From Platanthera guangdongensis (Eukaryota; Streptophyta; Magnoliopsida; Asparagales; Orchidaceae): DNA of 64,000 nucleotides. This document shows positions 1-10,168 of the stretch, piece by piece. How positions within the stretch are numbered: position 1 is the stretch's first letter; the number at the start of each line of letters is the position of its first letter. The DNA lies in NCBI GenBank assembly GCA_039583875.1, contig CM077162.1, forward strand, positions 63,718,822 to 63,782,821, in the 5' to 3' direction. The notes under the pieces were generated by a model, which did not search any database, was not told where the DNA came from, and saw nothing but the letters and a program-made list of their open reading frames with translations. Both the position numbers and the translations under genes were made by a program.

Positions 1-289
1 TGATTTATATTTTAGTTCATGCTTGCAGGTTGCCTATGTCATATTGATTTGACAAGTGGTGCAAGTCACATTGACAGGTGGACTCTAAGAAGCTGACTAA
101 AAGTAAAGAAAATTGTCTAAGTACAAAAGCGTCGAATGAAGTCAGCACAGTGTTGAGTGAAGTCAGCACAGTGCTGAGTGAAGTCAACACAATGCTGAGT
201 GAAGTCAGCACAGTCAGTATCTAGCAACTTGCAGTGCAGAAAAAATTTGGCGAAGTACAAGTGGCGACACACTTCAACTGTGTCCACAC

Positions 290-905
290 CTTTGCAAGAG
301 CAGTGTCGAGACAAATCAGCTAACTCGACACTAAGTCAGTAGTGTCGAGACAAGTCAGCTAACTCGACACTAAGTCAGTAGTGTCAAAACAAGTCAGCTA
401 ACTCAACACTTTAAAGGATAAGTCAGCAGTGTCGAGACAAGTCAGCTAACTCGACACATTGAAGGTTAAGTCACCTGTGTCGAGACAAGTCAGCTAACTC
501 AACACATAGAAGATTCAAGACAGTAATGTCGAGACAATACAAATGTCTCGACACAATGAAGACTGAAAATTATTCTAAGTAAAATAGTGTCCAGACAATT
601 AAACTGTCTCTACACAGTGAAGAAATAAAGTATAAAGCAAAGTGTCGACACAAAGAAGACTACTGTGTCGAGATAATTCAGCTGTCTCGACACAGTAAAG
701 AGTTAAAGCAAGTCTAAAGTGTCGACACCCGACAGAGAGTTGTGTCGAGACAATTCAACTGTCCCGACACAGTGCAGATTTACAGATGTCGACACAAATA
801 ACAGTTGTGTCGAGACAAGTCAACTGTCTCGACACTTTCAAGTTTAGCCTGAAAATTCTTCTAAGTAAAATTGTGTCGAGACTGCTTAGACGTCTCGACA
901 CCTGT
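290..905 (+). repeat. Hairpin array in the U3 region of element A 5' LTR
   Basis: About ten to thirteen copies of a short palindromic unit: GTGTCGAGACA, a 5-8 base loop, then TGTCTCGACAC or the shorter CTCGACAC. Stems are 8 to 11 base pairs. Loop sequences and spacing vary, so this is a family of hairpins, not a simple tandem repeat. The same array is in the 3' LTR (about 29690-30310), and a related one lies in front of the internal ORF of the element (26055-26330). Confidence 0.9.
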
Positions 906-1093
906 GTCGAGATACTTTGGATATCTCGACACTTTTGTTTCTGAAGATGTGCTGAGTCAACACAGAAGTATCAGGACATGTCAGAATTGTCACATCGGCT
1001 ATAGTAACGTGGAATCTCAACAGAAACAGTTTAAAAGAGAATTTGAAGTATGATGTCACATGCTGATGTCATCTATCAGAAACCTGCAAAGGC

Positions 1094-1102
1094 TATAAAT
1101 AG
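1094..1102 (+). promoter_or_regulatory. TATA box of element A 5' LTR
   Basis: TATAAATAG follows the hairpin array. The 3' LTR has the same sequence at 30497-30505. Element B starts only 8 bp downstream, so the box is now separated from the transcribed part of its LTR by 17.6 kb. Confidence 0.8.
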
Positions 1103-1109
1103 AGGGATT

Positions 1110-2035
1110 TGTTGAAACCGAAATCTCGGTCTCCTGTGGACTTCACCCTTGGGGAAGGGGTGATCGCGCACCTACTTCGCTCCTGCAAGCAAAACAACAA
1201 AAGAAACAAAGGAAAACGGACGCAAGGGCTCGGCGGGGAGGACCCACCACACACCCGGAAGACTTGAGAGCACTTCCCTTCCTTAGCCACAAGCCGAGCT
1301 AAGGCTACCTCAGAAAGCACTAGAAGACTAAGGAGCAAGTGAATATGAGAGCCTGCCTTCTGAGGTGCCCCCTTGGGTCCTATTTATAGAATTCTGAAAA
1401 CGGCCAACCTCCGCTGTTTTGAACAGCTATATGCAGTCCAAATTGGTCTGCCAACAGTGTAGCTCCGCTGTTCCAACAAGCTATTCGCACCCATGGGGAG
1501 GGCATCCAGGTAATTTTACCTCTGGGCCTCTACTGGGCCACCCCAGGGATATGAAGGTCAGCTCGCCACTACTCTCCCCTCGCGGGAGGCGGGTGCGACC
1601 TGGCTCCTGCGGCTCGCCTACTCTTCTTGGGCGAGCGCGAGCCGGACCACCTCGACCCGCCAATCCTCTGTTGAGGCGGACCGGCGGCCAGGTCGCGCAT
1701 AGGAGAGCGGGCTGGCGGCCAGGCTTCCAACTGTAACTATGAGAGCCCCGAAGGAGGGCTCGCCGATCGGGACTCGTCGAACCCATCCCCGAATACCAGT
1801 TCGATGAATGCTGACCAAAAAGCTCTGTTCGACGAATGGCGAACCCAAACTCTGCTCGACGAATGGCGGGCGAGCTAGAAGGGGAAGGGACCAGCTCGCG
1901 CGGCTCGCTCGCCTGACTTCGGCGAGAGCGAGCTGGCTGTCTGCTGCCTACCCGCATGTTGTTATGGTGCGGGCCGGCCGCCTTGGTCCGCTCGCCTGGC
2001 TTGGCGGACACACTCGGCGAACACGAGGTTGTACA
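1110..2035 (-). repeat. Element B 3' LTR
   Basis: 926 bp, starting TGTTGAAACC and ending GGTTGTACA on the + strand, closely matching 17746-18683. It is the 3' LTR because the coding strand is minus and a purine-rich tract abuts its 2035 end. A minus-strand TATA box (TATAAATA) lies at 1381-1388. The right half is rich in GGCGAGC/GCTCGCC words. Confidence 0.93.
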
Positions 2036-2057
2036 CAATCCCCGCTCTTTTTGAGCT
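2036..2057 (-). other. Element B polypurine tract
   Basis: On the minus strand this reads AAAAAGAGCGGGGATTG directly before the LTR start. It serves as plus-strand primer during reverse transcription, and its position fixes the orientation of the element as minus. Confidence 0.75.
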
Positions 2058-2150
2058 TGACCAAGCTCGGATAGAATCATCCAACCCGCGTGTTCGGTGA
2101 GTGCTGTGGTAAGCTGTCATGGAATCTTCTGGTGGGCCCCACTCTCTGGC

Positions 2151-2158
2151 TATAAATA
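2151..2158 (+). promoter_or_regulatory. TATA box of antisense gene 1 in element B
   Basis: TATAAATA lies on the + strand outside the LTR, 73 bp before the ATG at 2224. The spacing fits a plant core promoter that drives transcription against gag-pol. Confidence 0.55.
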
Positions 2159-2223
2159 CACCACCGAGTCCTTAGGTGAATCCTTACCTTCTTGTGCCTC
2201 TCCGGGTGAACTGCAGCCGCACC

Positions 2224-3197
2224 ATGCCGGTCAGTGAGGAGGTGCGAGCCCGTCTGGCAGCTGCGAGCCAGAAGACTCGGGAGGAGGCCCTCGAGGCCGC
2301 TCTGTGGCTGGCGCGCGGGTCTCCCGGCCCTCTCTTCAGGCCGGTAAAGGGAAGGATCATCAGGCGATCCCCGGTAAATGACGTCCCGGGCTCCAGCTCG
2401 GCAGCTGGCACCGAGGTCATCCCTGAGGTATGCGTACCTCTCTCCTGGCTTGTCGCTTCATTCCTGACCTTTTCTCTCGTAGGTACTACCGCGCGAAGGT
2501 GAAGGGGGTGGGGAGGAGGATCGTTCCCTTCCGCTGTCAACTGAGCGGGTCGCCAGCCCCTCGGGCCTGAGGCGTCCTCCGCCGGATACCTCTCGTTCGC
2601 CAATTCCTCCCGGGCTAGGGAAATCCCTCACAGCTTTTGAGGGAGAGCCCTTCCAGGGACGGCCGGGCTCCACTCGACCGTCCACCGGTGCAAAAGATGT
2701 GCCTCCCCGGGTAAGCACGCACTCGGCGTTTGTTTTGTTCACGCTTGTCACCTCTGAATCCCTTCTTTGCAGGCTATAACGCGATCTCATCTGAAACCGA
2801 AATGAGTGAGGGGTATTCGCTTCCTCCTGACATGGAGGGGGTCGCGGAGTATCTGGGCGACCCGGCGGATGCGGTGGGGATGAAGAGACAAGTGACGCGG
2901 CTCTTCCAGAAACATACTCTGCTGCTTCAGGAGCTCTGCAGCCGGGTGGACCGGGATAAAACTGCGGTCGAGGCGCGAGTCGCGGCCTTGGAGGGAGTGC
3001 GGCGCCCGGCGGAAGGAGAGGAGGCTACTTCACTTGGCGCGCATATCACGCTGGCCGAGGAGCGACTCAGGCACGCCACAGAGCAAGTCGGCTTGGTCCA
3101 ACAGGAGCTGGTGGCGGTTCGCGACTACCATTACCCTCGCGTGCCACCCCAAACCGGGACGCGGGGGCGGGGTAGGTGGAAATGGATCCAGTACTGA
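2224..3197 (+). CDS. Antisense gene 1 of element B, small coiled-coil protein, probably spliced
   Basis: Starts at ATG 2224 (first residues MPVSEEVRARLAAA), preceded by a TATA box. Three open blocks are separated by GT-AG gaps: 2224-2427, 2483-2710 and 2773-3197, with putative introns 2428-2482 (donor GTATGC, acceptor CTCTCGTAG) and 2711-2772 (donor GTAAGC, acceptor TTCTTTGCAG). The first junction keeps frame. The second is off by one base, so either a splice site is misjudged or there is a small indel. At 55 and 62 bp both gaps are short for plant introns. Block 2 is rich in Pro, Ser and Gly. Block 3 is helical with heptad-like Leu/Val spacing and many charged residues (about 2880-3130), suggesting a coiled coil. 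I do not recognise the family; its position fits the extra ORFs of Tat elements. An alternative is a separate upstream exon set of antisense gene 2. Confidence 0.5.
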
Positions 3198-3703
3198 CCC
3201 GCCTACCCCTTCCCCGCGTTCTGTCCGCCGGGCCAGACCGCATCCGGATTCTAAACCGACTAGTTTAGAGAGGCTTCCCACTATGAAACTCTTTCAATGT
3301 CTGTAATAATCTGCGACTTCTCTTGCCCGTCTGCGGGTCCGACTTGTGATTTCTGATGTGTGTTATTTATTATTATTTTTTTTTTGAATGCTTCTATTTT
3401 GCTTTCCTTGGGGGGAAATGGACGGAGTCGTCGTGCTTGCCCATGCTTGCCCGGGTCGCCAACCTGATCTTGGCGGGAGTGGACCGGGAACTCGTGGGTT
3501 GCGAGTTTCCCCGGCTCGCTCAGAGTTCTGGGCAGGTGTGGGCCGCAGCTCGCCCGCTTTTCGTGCGGATGCGGGCGGGCATGACCCGCTGCTGAATGGT
3601 CCTGGCGGCGCGGTTGCGAGCCGGGAAGTTGAACCGTCAGACCTGATTTTTGCTATATGCACTTTTCCCGCCGGCAGAAGATTTTCCCGCTCTTTTTTCT
3701 CTC
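3198..3703 (+). other. Spacer between antisense genes 1 and 2 of element B
   Basis: No convincing coding frame. Contains a short T-run near 3370-3385 and a pyrimidine-rich stretch just before the TATA box of antisense gene 2. It probably holds the 3' end of gene 1 and the promoter of gene 2. Confidence 0.5.
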
Positions 3704-3712
3704 TATAAATAA
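3704..3712 (+). promoter_or_regulatory. TATA box of antisense gene 2 in element B
   Basis: TATAAATAA after a pyrimidine-rich tract, 123 bp upstream of the ATG at 3835. It faces away from the 3' LTR and so opposes gag-pol transcription. Confidence 0.55.
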
Positions 3713-3834
3713 GCCTTGCCGTCCCTTGTCCTTCCACCGCACTTAAGTTCTTTCTCCTCTCCTGCTCCTTGCGAAACCCGACTCGCGTGCGCCCTCCTGA
3801 GGTTTCCTCGCTCGCTCGACAAACCTTCTGTGAA

Positions 3835-4992
3835 ATGGGTGGCGGTAGCGGCGACGCGGACGGACGGAGTAAGTGTGCTTGGACTTTTTCTGATCACGAC
3901 TTTCCCCGTGCCGTTATTTCTGAGAGCGAGTACTTAGACGCCCTTAGCGATCACGTTCCGCTTGGATTCTCGGCGAGGCGGCCTGGAGATGGGGAGAAGA
4001 TAAACGATCTCTCCGGAGATGAGCTCGCCATTCCCCTGGCTCACTTTGAGTTGGGCCTCCGGCTTCCCCTGTGGCCGAAGGTTCGCCATGTTCTGAAATA
4101 CTTCGGGGTTGTCATAGGCCAGATGACCCAGAACTCTGTGACGGTCATGGTCGGGTTCGCCTGCTTCTTGCGGGAGGAGCGAGTCGAGTTCAGTCTCGCG
4201 GTCTTCCGCAAACTGTTCTCCTTTCGCGCGAACCGGGACGGGACCGCCTATTTCTCCAGCGCCCACCTCAAGGTGCGGGAGACCGTCAACAGGAGCCACA
4301 ACTGGCTCAAGAAATTTATGTTCGTCAAGGGGGACTTCGACAATGTCCCTTTCTTGCCGGTGCAGCTTAGCGAGGCGAGCTACCGCCCGCCGAGCCTGGG
4401 GGGCCATGAAGCCGACCTGTAGGGGTTCTTCGCTGGGAAGAACTTCGAGGTCGCGTACTTACGCCGCAACCTGGGCAACCTCGCCGCCGTTCCACCCGGG
4501 GGAGGTTAGTTACTCGTCAGTATTCTTTGTTTCACTGTTCTGTACTCTCGCTTCACCCTCTCTCCTCCTGACAGGCGAGCGGGACGTCCCCCTTCACCCC
4601 CCTTATGAGAGTGTCAGGGTCGCTGCCAGCGAGCTCGCCCGCGCTCAGGCCGCTGACGCCGCTCAGCGCGACGTCCCGGTGGTTCCTGCCAAGAAGCGGC
4701 CGGGCCGCGAACAGCCTACACCTCCCCCGCCCAAGAAGGCGAAGACAGTGGGGGAGGTGCCTGCCGCAGGCCAAAGGAAAGGCAAGGCCCCGACAAATCA
4801 ATCTGCCGGGGGTCCCGCCCCTGGGACCGCCTCGACCAGCGAAACCCCCGGTGAGGCGGCGGGCACTTCTGGGCCGCCGGAAGGGGCGCAAACTGCCGCG
4901 AAGCCGGTGCCGAGAGGGCACCGCAATTTCGGATACGACGAGAAGTACCTGGACGAGCTCGGCGTCCCGCTTCTGCTATGGGACAAAGAGTC
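3835..4992 (+). pseudogene. Antisense gene 2 of element B, exons 1-2 (putative gypsy-type transposon domain)
   Basis: Exon 1 (3835-4504) starts MGGGSGDADGRS and carries a globular domain with motifs such as PLAHFELGLRLPLWP and FGVVIGQMTQNS. This matches my memory of the plant domain called putative gypsy type transposon (Pfam Transposase_28 style); its molecular role is unknown. An in-frame TAG at 4420-4422 breaks it. A 70-bp intron (4505-4574, donor GTTAGT, acceptor CTGACAG) splits a Gly codon and rejoins the frame exactly. Exon 2 encodes a basic, Pro/Ala-rich linker with a PPPPKKAKT patch that could be a nuclear localisation signal. Element C interrupts the gene at 4992; the same frame resumes at 10169. 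The gene lies on the strand opposite to gag-pol, as described for Tat-lineage antisense ORFs. Confidence 0.8.
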
Positions 4993-5421
4993 TGTAAAAG
5001 TAGCGAACAAACGACTAAAACAAGCCGGAGATTTGAATAACTACAGTTTTATTATTCAAAAAAATGTCATTTACAAAGGTATGATCTCCCTTTTATAGAA
5101 TGGAGATAAGAGAGAGTACAAGAAAACAATGTGTGACTAAAAATATACATAGCTGTGCGGCTAGAAAATAAAGAGACCGAACAGGTCGAGCGATTAGACA
5201 AATGAGCTAACCGTTCGGCAACACCAGAAGGAAGAGCACAGGTCGCAATAGGAGACCGCTAGACCGCCCGGTCTCCAAGTCATCTGAGAGAAACCGCTAG
5301 ACCGCTCGGGTAGCAAACAACAACCGTCTGGATATCAAACCGCTGGAGAGTATCCGCTAGACCGCGCGGTTCCAACCCGCCAGACTTAGACCGCCAGACC
5401 GCTCGGTCTCATACTTCAACA
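4993..5421 (-). repeat. Element C 3' LTR
   Basis: 429 bp. Contains many copies of the word AGACCGC or its variants (for example around 5266-5400). A minus-strand TATA box reads TATAAAAGGGAG near 5087-5098. Confidence 0.92.
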
Positions 5422-5433
5422 CTCCCCCTCAAG
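5422..5433 (-). other. Element C polypurine tract
   Basis: Minus strand reads TTGAGGGGGAG immediately before the LTR start, the usual plus-strand primer of Copia elements. Confidence 0.75.
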
Positions 5434-6295
5434 CTGGAGCATAGATATCAATCATGCCCAGCTTGTCACAAACGTGGAAGAAGGAAGTAGAAACCGGTTT
5501 TGTGAAGATATCCGTCAACTCTTTGTCGGAGGTGACGAACGGAGTACAAATCTGTTTCTTCAAGACCTCTTCCCGAATGAAATGACAGTCGACTTCTATA
5601 TGTTTTGTTCTCTCATGGAAGACCGGATTTTTGAATATGTATATCGCGATCTTGTTGTCACAGAACATAAGAAGAGGATAGTCGTAGACCTCTCCTAGGT
5701 CAAACATGAGAGCACACAACCATTTTAACTCACACGTAGTTGACGCCATACTCCGATATTCGGCTTCTGCACTGGATCTGGAGACGACAGACTGTTTCTT
5801 GCTCTTTCAGCTCACAAGGTTTCCGCCAACAAATGTGCAAAAATCGGATGTAGATTTACGATCGCCTTTATCATCCGCATAACTTGAATCTGAGTAGGCT
5901 TCAACCTTCAGATGACCATTCTTCTGAAAGAGTAGCCCTTTTCCTGGTGCTGCTTTGACATACTCTAATATCTTCAAAACAGACTGAAGATGACATTCCA
6001 TGAGAGCTTGCATGAACTGCATAACCTTGCCTACAGCATAGGAGATGTCGGGTCTGGTCACCATGAGATAAATGAGTTTGCCCACCAGACGTCTGTATCT
6101 CGTGATATCAGATAGAAGAGGCGAGTCATCTGACCATGTTTTGCCTTCTCCAGTAGCCATGGGATACCGGGCCGGTTTGACACCAGTCAATCCTGCCTCT
6201 TGTAGAAGATCAAGAGCATACTTTCGTTGGGAGAGAACCAACGAGTCAAGCTTCCGAGAGATTTCTATCCACAAAAAGTATTTCGGGGAGCCCAT
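5429..6295 (-). pseudogene. pol: Element C RT C-terminal part and RNase H
   Basis: The minus frame from 6295 shows the RT thumb region (SPKYFLWIEISR, TRYRRLVGKLIYL, TRPDISYAVGKV) and the RNase H start with D-rich motif SDSSYADD. A TGA at 5807-5809 stands where Copia proteins have the Trp of the conserved S-W-x-S-K-K-Q motif. The frame continues to 5429 with the RNase H end (ERTKHIEVDCHFIRE, TDIFTKPV). The piece upstream of 6295 that should carry YVDD is missing. Confidence 0.88.
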
Positions 6296-6306
6296 ATCCT
6301 TCGTGA

Positions 6307-7788
6307 TCAGGTGTTGACAGAGGTGTTTTTTGTAAAGCCGATGGCAGGCACAATGCCACTGAACTTGTCAAACCACGCCCGAGGGCTCTGCTTTAGGCCA
6401 TAAATGGTCTTCTTCAACCGGCATACTCGTGTCTCCCTCTGAGCAACATATCCAGGAGGTTGCTCCATGTAGACGTCCTCCTGAAGATCTCCATAGAGAA
6501 AGACATTCTTGACATCAAGCTGGGAAATATGCCAATCCCGGTTGACAGCCACAAAGAGAAGAACCCGGATGCTGCTGAGCTGAGCAACCGGAGAGAAGGT
6601 ATCAAACTAGTCAACCCCATAAGTGTGAGTGAAGCCTTTGGCCACCAGCCGGGCCTTGTAGCGATCCACAGTGCCGTCAGGGCGAAATTTCACAACAAAC
6701 ACCCAGCGACAGCCAACCATATCAGTACCCACGGGTGGAGGAACAAGGGTCCAGGTACCCCTTTCAGTAAGAGTGGCGATCTCTTCATCCATGATAGATT
6801 TCCAATGAGGAATAACAAGAGCCTCTTGGTAGGTGTTGGGAGTGGCAGTAGCCGAGATAGCCAAGACAAAACACCTGCGAGAAGGAGTAAGCCGATCATA
6901 GGAAACAACTGCCGTAAGCGGATGTTGAGTACACGCCCGCACCCCTTTGCGAAGAGCAATGGGAAGATCCAGGGCGTCGCGTGCCTCAGTGACCGGAGCG
7001 TCCGTGGCGGAGAAGGCTGGCCCGGGACTAAAGAGAGACGGCTGCGGGGAAGAGGGAGAAGGTGGAGGGGGTATGAAGGAGAGAGGTGGAGACGAAGGAG
7101 GAGAGGAGGGAAGAGGGAAGACTTCGATATGCGTGGAAGGAACGGAGAGAGATGGTGGAGAATCAGAGACATCAGGAGGAAGAGGGGATGCAGGAGAGAA
7201 GTAGGACGCATTCTCGAAGAGGGTCACGTCTGCGGAGACAAACTGCTTGCGCAGAACGGGGTCAAAACAACAATAGCCTTTTTGAGTGGTAGAGTAACCC
7301 AAAAAGACACACTTGGTGGAACGGGGGGAAAGCTTGTCACGGGTAGTGGACGGAGCGTGTACGAAAGCCGTACACCCAAAAATACGGAGAGTGAGAGGAA
7401 ATGGTTCCTTGTTCGGGTGTAGAATGGAGAAGGGGGTCTGGCCGTGGAGAACCGTAGAGGGAAGGCGATTGATGAGGTAGCAGGCGATGAGCACAGCATA
7501 GCCCCAGTAGGAGCGAGGCACCTGCATCTGCGTCATGAGAGTGCGAGCGACATCAAGGAGGTGACGGTTTTTACGCTCCGCCACCCCATTTTGCTGGGAG
7601 GTGTAAACACAGCTGGTCTGATGAACAAGACCATGTTGCATACAAAAAGAGGAAAACTCATGACTAAGATATTTCTTGGCATTATCAGAGCGAAAGACTT
7701 TAATAGAAATATCAAACTGAGTTTTAATCATATAATAAAAGGATTGCCAGACAGAAAAGAGTTCAGAGCGATCTTTTAGTAGATACAC
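6307..7788 (-). pseudogene. pol: Element C integrase core and N-terminal RT
   Basis: From 7788 the minus frame encodes the integrase core: the RSDNAKKYLS motif gives the second Asp and [12 protein letters not shown] the Glu. It then runs through a Ser/Pro-rich linker and into RT (WKSIMDEEIATL, VGCRWVFVVK, RYKARLVAKGF). A TAG at 6607-6609 interrupts RT where the family has an aromatic residue before FDTFSPVA. RT continues from 6606 (LDVKNVFLYGDLQEDVYMEQ, YGLKQSPRAWF) and stops at 6307. The next homologous segment begins in another frame at 6295. Confidence 0.88.
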
Positions 7789-8219
7789 CCAGGTACATTA
7801 GAGAAATCATCAATAAAAGTTACAAAGTAGGAATTACCCCGACCAATGGTGAGAGTAGGAGCAGGACCCCAGACATCAGAATGAATGAGATCAAACGGGC
7901 GAGAAGAGCCACGGCCTTGCTTCGCCGGGAAGGAGGAACGATGATGTTTGCCAAGCTGACACGCATCACAGTTGAGCGGAGGACTGGTCTGAGGTAAGTG
8001 GGGCAGAAGCTGACGAATAATCCGAGCAGGAGGATGTCCAAGGCGAATATGCCATTGAAGCAGATTTATAGAAGAGGAGGAGGCGGACAGAGCGGAAACG
8101 TTGTCGAGGAAGTAAAGACCGCCACTCTCAGTCCCAGTAGCAATCGTCCGTTGGGTACTCGGGTCCTGAATAGAACAAAAGTGAGAGTGAATAAGACGTA
8201 GCATTGAAGTTGCTTGCAT
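7776..8219 (-). pseudogene. pol: Element C GAG-pre-integrase and integrase N-terminus
   Basis: Contains the His/Cys zinc-binding region (WHIRLGHP ... CDACQLGKH) and the first catalytic Asp in IHSDVWGPAP. It joins the downstream frame (7788) only through a one-base shift near 7785, and the upstream gag-protease frame through a shift near 8170. Confidence 0.85.
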
Positions 8220-9364
8220 AAAGTAGTAACGGATAATAAATTGCAGGGGAACTTCGGGACATAGAGGGTGTCCGCCAAGCAGAGCGACGGGGTGACTTGA
8301 ACCATGCCCGTCCCATGAACCGGGGAAGGTGAACCATCCGCAACACGAACCGGGGGAAACCGATCATGCGTGTCGAGGAGAGAGAAGCAATGAGGATTGC
8401 CGGTCATGTAATTTGTAGCACCAGAGTCAATCAGCCATTTACCTTGAGTAACGACGTGAGCACTACCTGAAGTCGTGGCCACAGAAGCTGACGGCCGAGA
8501 GGAGGCGGTGGTTGAGGAAGATGCATCACCGGAGGGGCGAAGATGAGGATGTTTTTGCCAGCAACGGTCAACAGAATGGCCGATACGACCACAGTTAGAG
8601 CAGAGAAACCGGGACGAACCGCGCCCGCCGGACTGGCTGCGGCCACTAGTGCCACCCCGCTGAGCCTGGTGAGCATAGGAGTCCTGTGGAGAAGGAGAGG
8701 ACAACAGAGGACGCTGGAGCAGAGAAGTAACAGCCGCTATGCGAGCCGCGGTTGCATCCAAAGTGGGAGACTCCGCCTCGCCCAAGATCTGCTGATGGAT
8801 CATATCAAAGGAGTCGGGAAGGCGGAGAAGATAACAAATAACCAGGAGTTCCTGGAAGTGCTTGTGCTGCTCGGCCAAGTCCGCGGAGAAGGGGCGATTC
8901 TGGAGGATCTCGGCGCCAAGAGCCTGAACCTGCTGATAAGCCGCAACAGGAGACATGGAAGGACGGGCGAAGAGGTCCGCATAGAGAGTATAAATGCGGG
9001 ACGTCTGGCCCCCCTTCGAATAGAGAGCAGCGAGGTGAAGCCAGACAGCCTTGACCGTTTCATCATGGCGGATGACGGGAAGACACTCATCGGAGAGGCT
9101 GTTGGCCAGCCAAGTGCGGACAAGCGCATCACTCGCATCCCAGTCATCAAATTGAGGAGAGGTAGGAGGAGGAGGGTCATCGGTGAGGTGATGACGTTTG
9201 CGCTGAAAACGAAGAAGAAATGTGAAAGAAACGCTCCAATCCGGATAGTTGGAACCAACCAGTTTAGAAACGGTGCCAAGGTTTTCAGAAGGAGTAGGAG
9301 GAGGAGGAGCCACAGGAGTGGTGGAGGTAGAGATGACGGGGGTGGAGAGACCGGAAGTGTCCAT
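8170..9364 (-). pseudogene. gag: Element C gag and aspartic protease
   Basis: I place the start at the internal Met at 9364 (MDTSGLSTPV), because the sequence before it is leader-like. A gag domain of the UBN2 kind follows (SKLVGSNYPDWSVSF, VWLHLAALYSKG), then a CCHC zinc knuckle (CSNCGRIGHSVDRC, near 8555-8600) and the protease active site LIDSGATNYMTG (near 8410-8445). The frame is open through the protease and is lost near 8170 by a frameshift before the integrase region. Gag packages the RNA; the protease cuts the polyprotein. Confidence 0.88.
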
Positions 9365-9730
9365 AGAGAAAACACAGGAAGCCGCGCGAGTAGAGGAAAA
9401 GCCGCCGGGAAAGAAAAGGGAGAAAACCGCGCGACCAAAGGAGGAGGCCGCGACAAGAGAAGAAGACCGTAGCGGAAAGAAAGAAAACCGCAGCGGGTTA
9501 AAGAGAAGAAGCTGCAACGGTCACGGTGTCAGCACACCAGCGGCCAGAAAGCAGACCAAAGCACAGGGAAAGAGGTCGCGCGAACTGAAAATAGTCCGAG
9601 CGAACAGAGAGAAGAGAGAGCGGAAGGAAGTCGCGCAAACAGGGCAGCGACAAGGTAAAGAAGCCGCGTGAACAGACAAGCCGCGCGGTCAGAAGAGCTA
9701 AAGAAGGAATCAGGTCGAATCGATCGCTTC

Positions 9731-9741
9731 CTCTGATACCA
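9731..9741 (-). other. Element C primer binding site
   Basis: The minus strand reads TGGTATCAGAG directly after the 5' LTR. It is complementary to the 3' end of plant initiator-Met tRNA, the usual Copia primer. Confidence 0.9.
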
Positions 9742-10162
9742 TGTAAAAGTAGCGAACAAACGACTAAAAAACAAGCCGGAGATTTGAATAATTAAAGTTT
9801 TATTATCCAAAAAGATGTCATTTACAAAGGTATGACCTCCCTTTTATACAATGGAGGAGATAGGAGAGAGTACAAGAAAACAATGTGGGACTAAAAATAT
9901 ACATAGCTGTGCGGCTAGAAAATAAAGAGACCGAACAGGTTGAGCGGTTAAACAAATGGGCTAACCGTTCGGCAACACCAGAAGGAAGAGCACAGGTCGC
10001 AATAGGAGACCGCTAGACCGCCCGGTCTCCAAGTCGTCTGAGAGAAACTGCTAGACCGCTCAGGTAGCAAACAACAACTGCCTGGATATCAAACCGCTGT
10101 AGAGTATCCGCTAGACCGCGCGGTCACCAACCCGCCAGACCGCTCGGTCTCATACTTCAACA
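9742..10162 (-). repeat. Element C 5' LTR
   Basis: 421 bp, matching 4993-5421 with scattered substitutions and small indels, so the insertion is not recent. Carries the minus-strand TATAAAAGGGAG box near 9840-9850 and the AGACCGC word cluster. Confidence 0.92.
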
Positions 10163-10168
10163 GAAGTC

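Larger units (their letters stand above)
1..1109 (+). mobile_element. Element A (SIRE/Maximus-type Copia), 5' LTR, left part
   Basis: This stretch matches the 3' LTR of the same element from about 29430 to 30509, so it is the U3 part of the 5' LTR. The first bases of the LTR lie left of the window. It is rich in short inverted repeats and ends just after a TATA box. The LTR is interrupted at 1109/1110 by element B and resumes at 18684. The uninterrupted 3' LTR reads straight across the site, which proves the interruption. The B target duplication is GGATT (1105-1109) against AGATT (18684-18688), one mismatch. Confidence 0.93.
4993..10162 (-). mobile_element. Element C: Ty1/Copia LTR retrotransposon
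   Basis: LTRs of 429 and 421 bp (4993-5421, 9742-10162) begin TGTAAAAG and end TTCAACA. Between them, on the minus strand, lie gag, protease, integrase, RT and RNase H, the Copia order. An initiator-Met tRNA primer site and a polypurine tract sit at the proper ends. Target duplication is GAGTC (4988-4992) against GAAGTC (10163-10168), with one extra base. Removing the element and one target copy restores the antisense gene 2 frame of B. All coding parts carry damage, including loss of the RT active site. I could not assign it to a named Copia lineage. Confidence 0.93.

Noticed and set aside
290..905. Array of miRNA precursors or tRNA-like genes
   Set aside because: Stems of 8-11 bp are far too short for plant miRNA precursors, and no tRNA boxes are present.
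1481..2080. 199-codon minus-strand ORF in the B LTR
   Set aside because: It lies wholly in LTR DNA, has Arg/Ser/Pro-rich composition and no family motif; a diverged counterpart exists in the other LTR. GC-rich LTRs give such frames by chance.
4553..5010. Minus-strand ORFs over antisense gene 2
   Set aside because: They do not match gag-pol of B. The + frame has intron-consistent structure, so the minus frames are shadows.
6460..7422. 320-codon + strand ORF
   Set aside because: A shadow of element C integrase-RT on the opposite strand; Arg/Gly-rich with no motifs.
8543..9472. 309-codon + strand ORF
   Set aside because: Antisense shadow of element C gag-protease.
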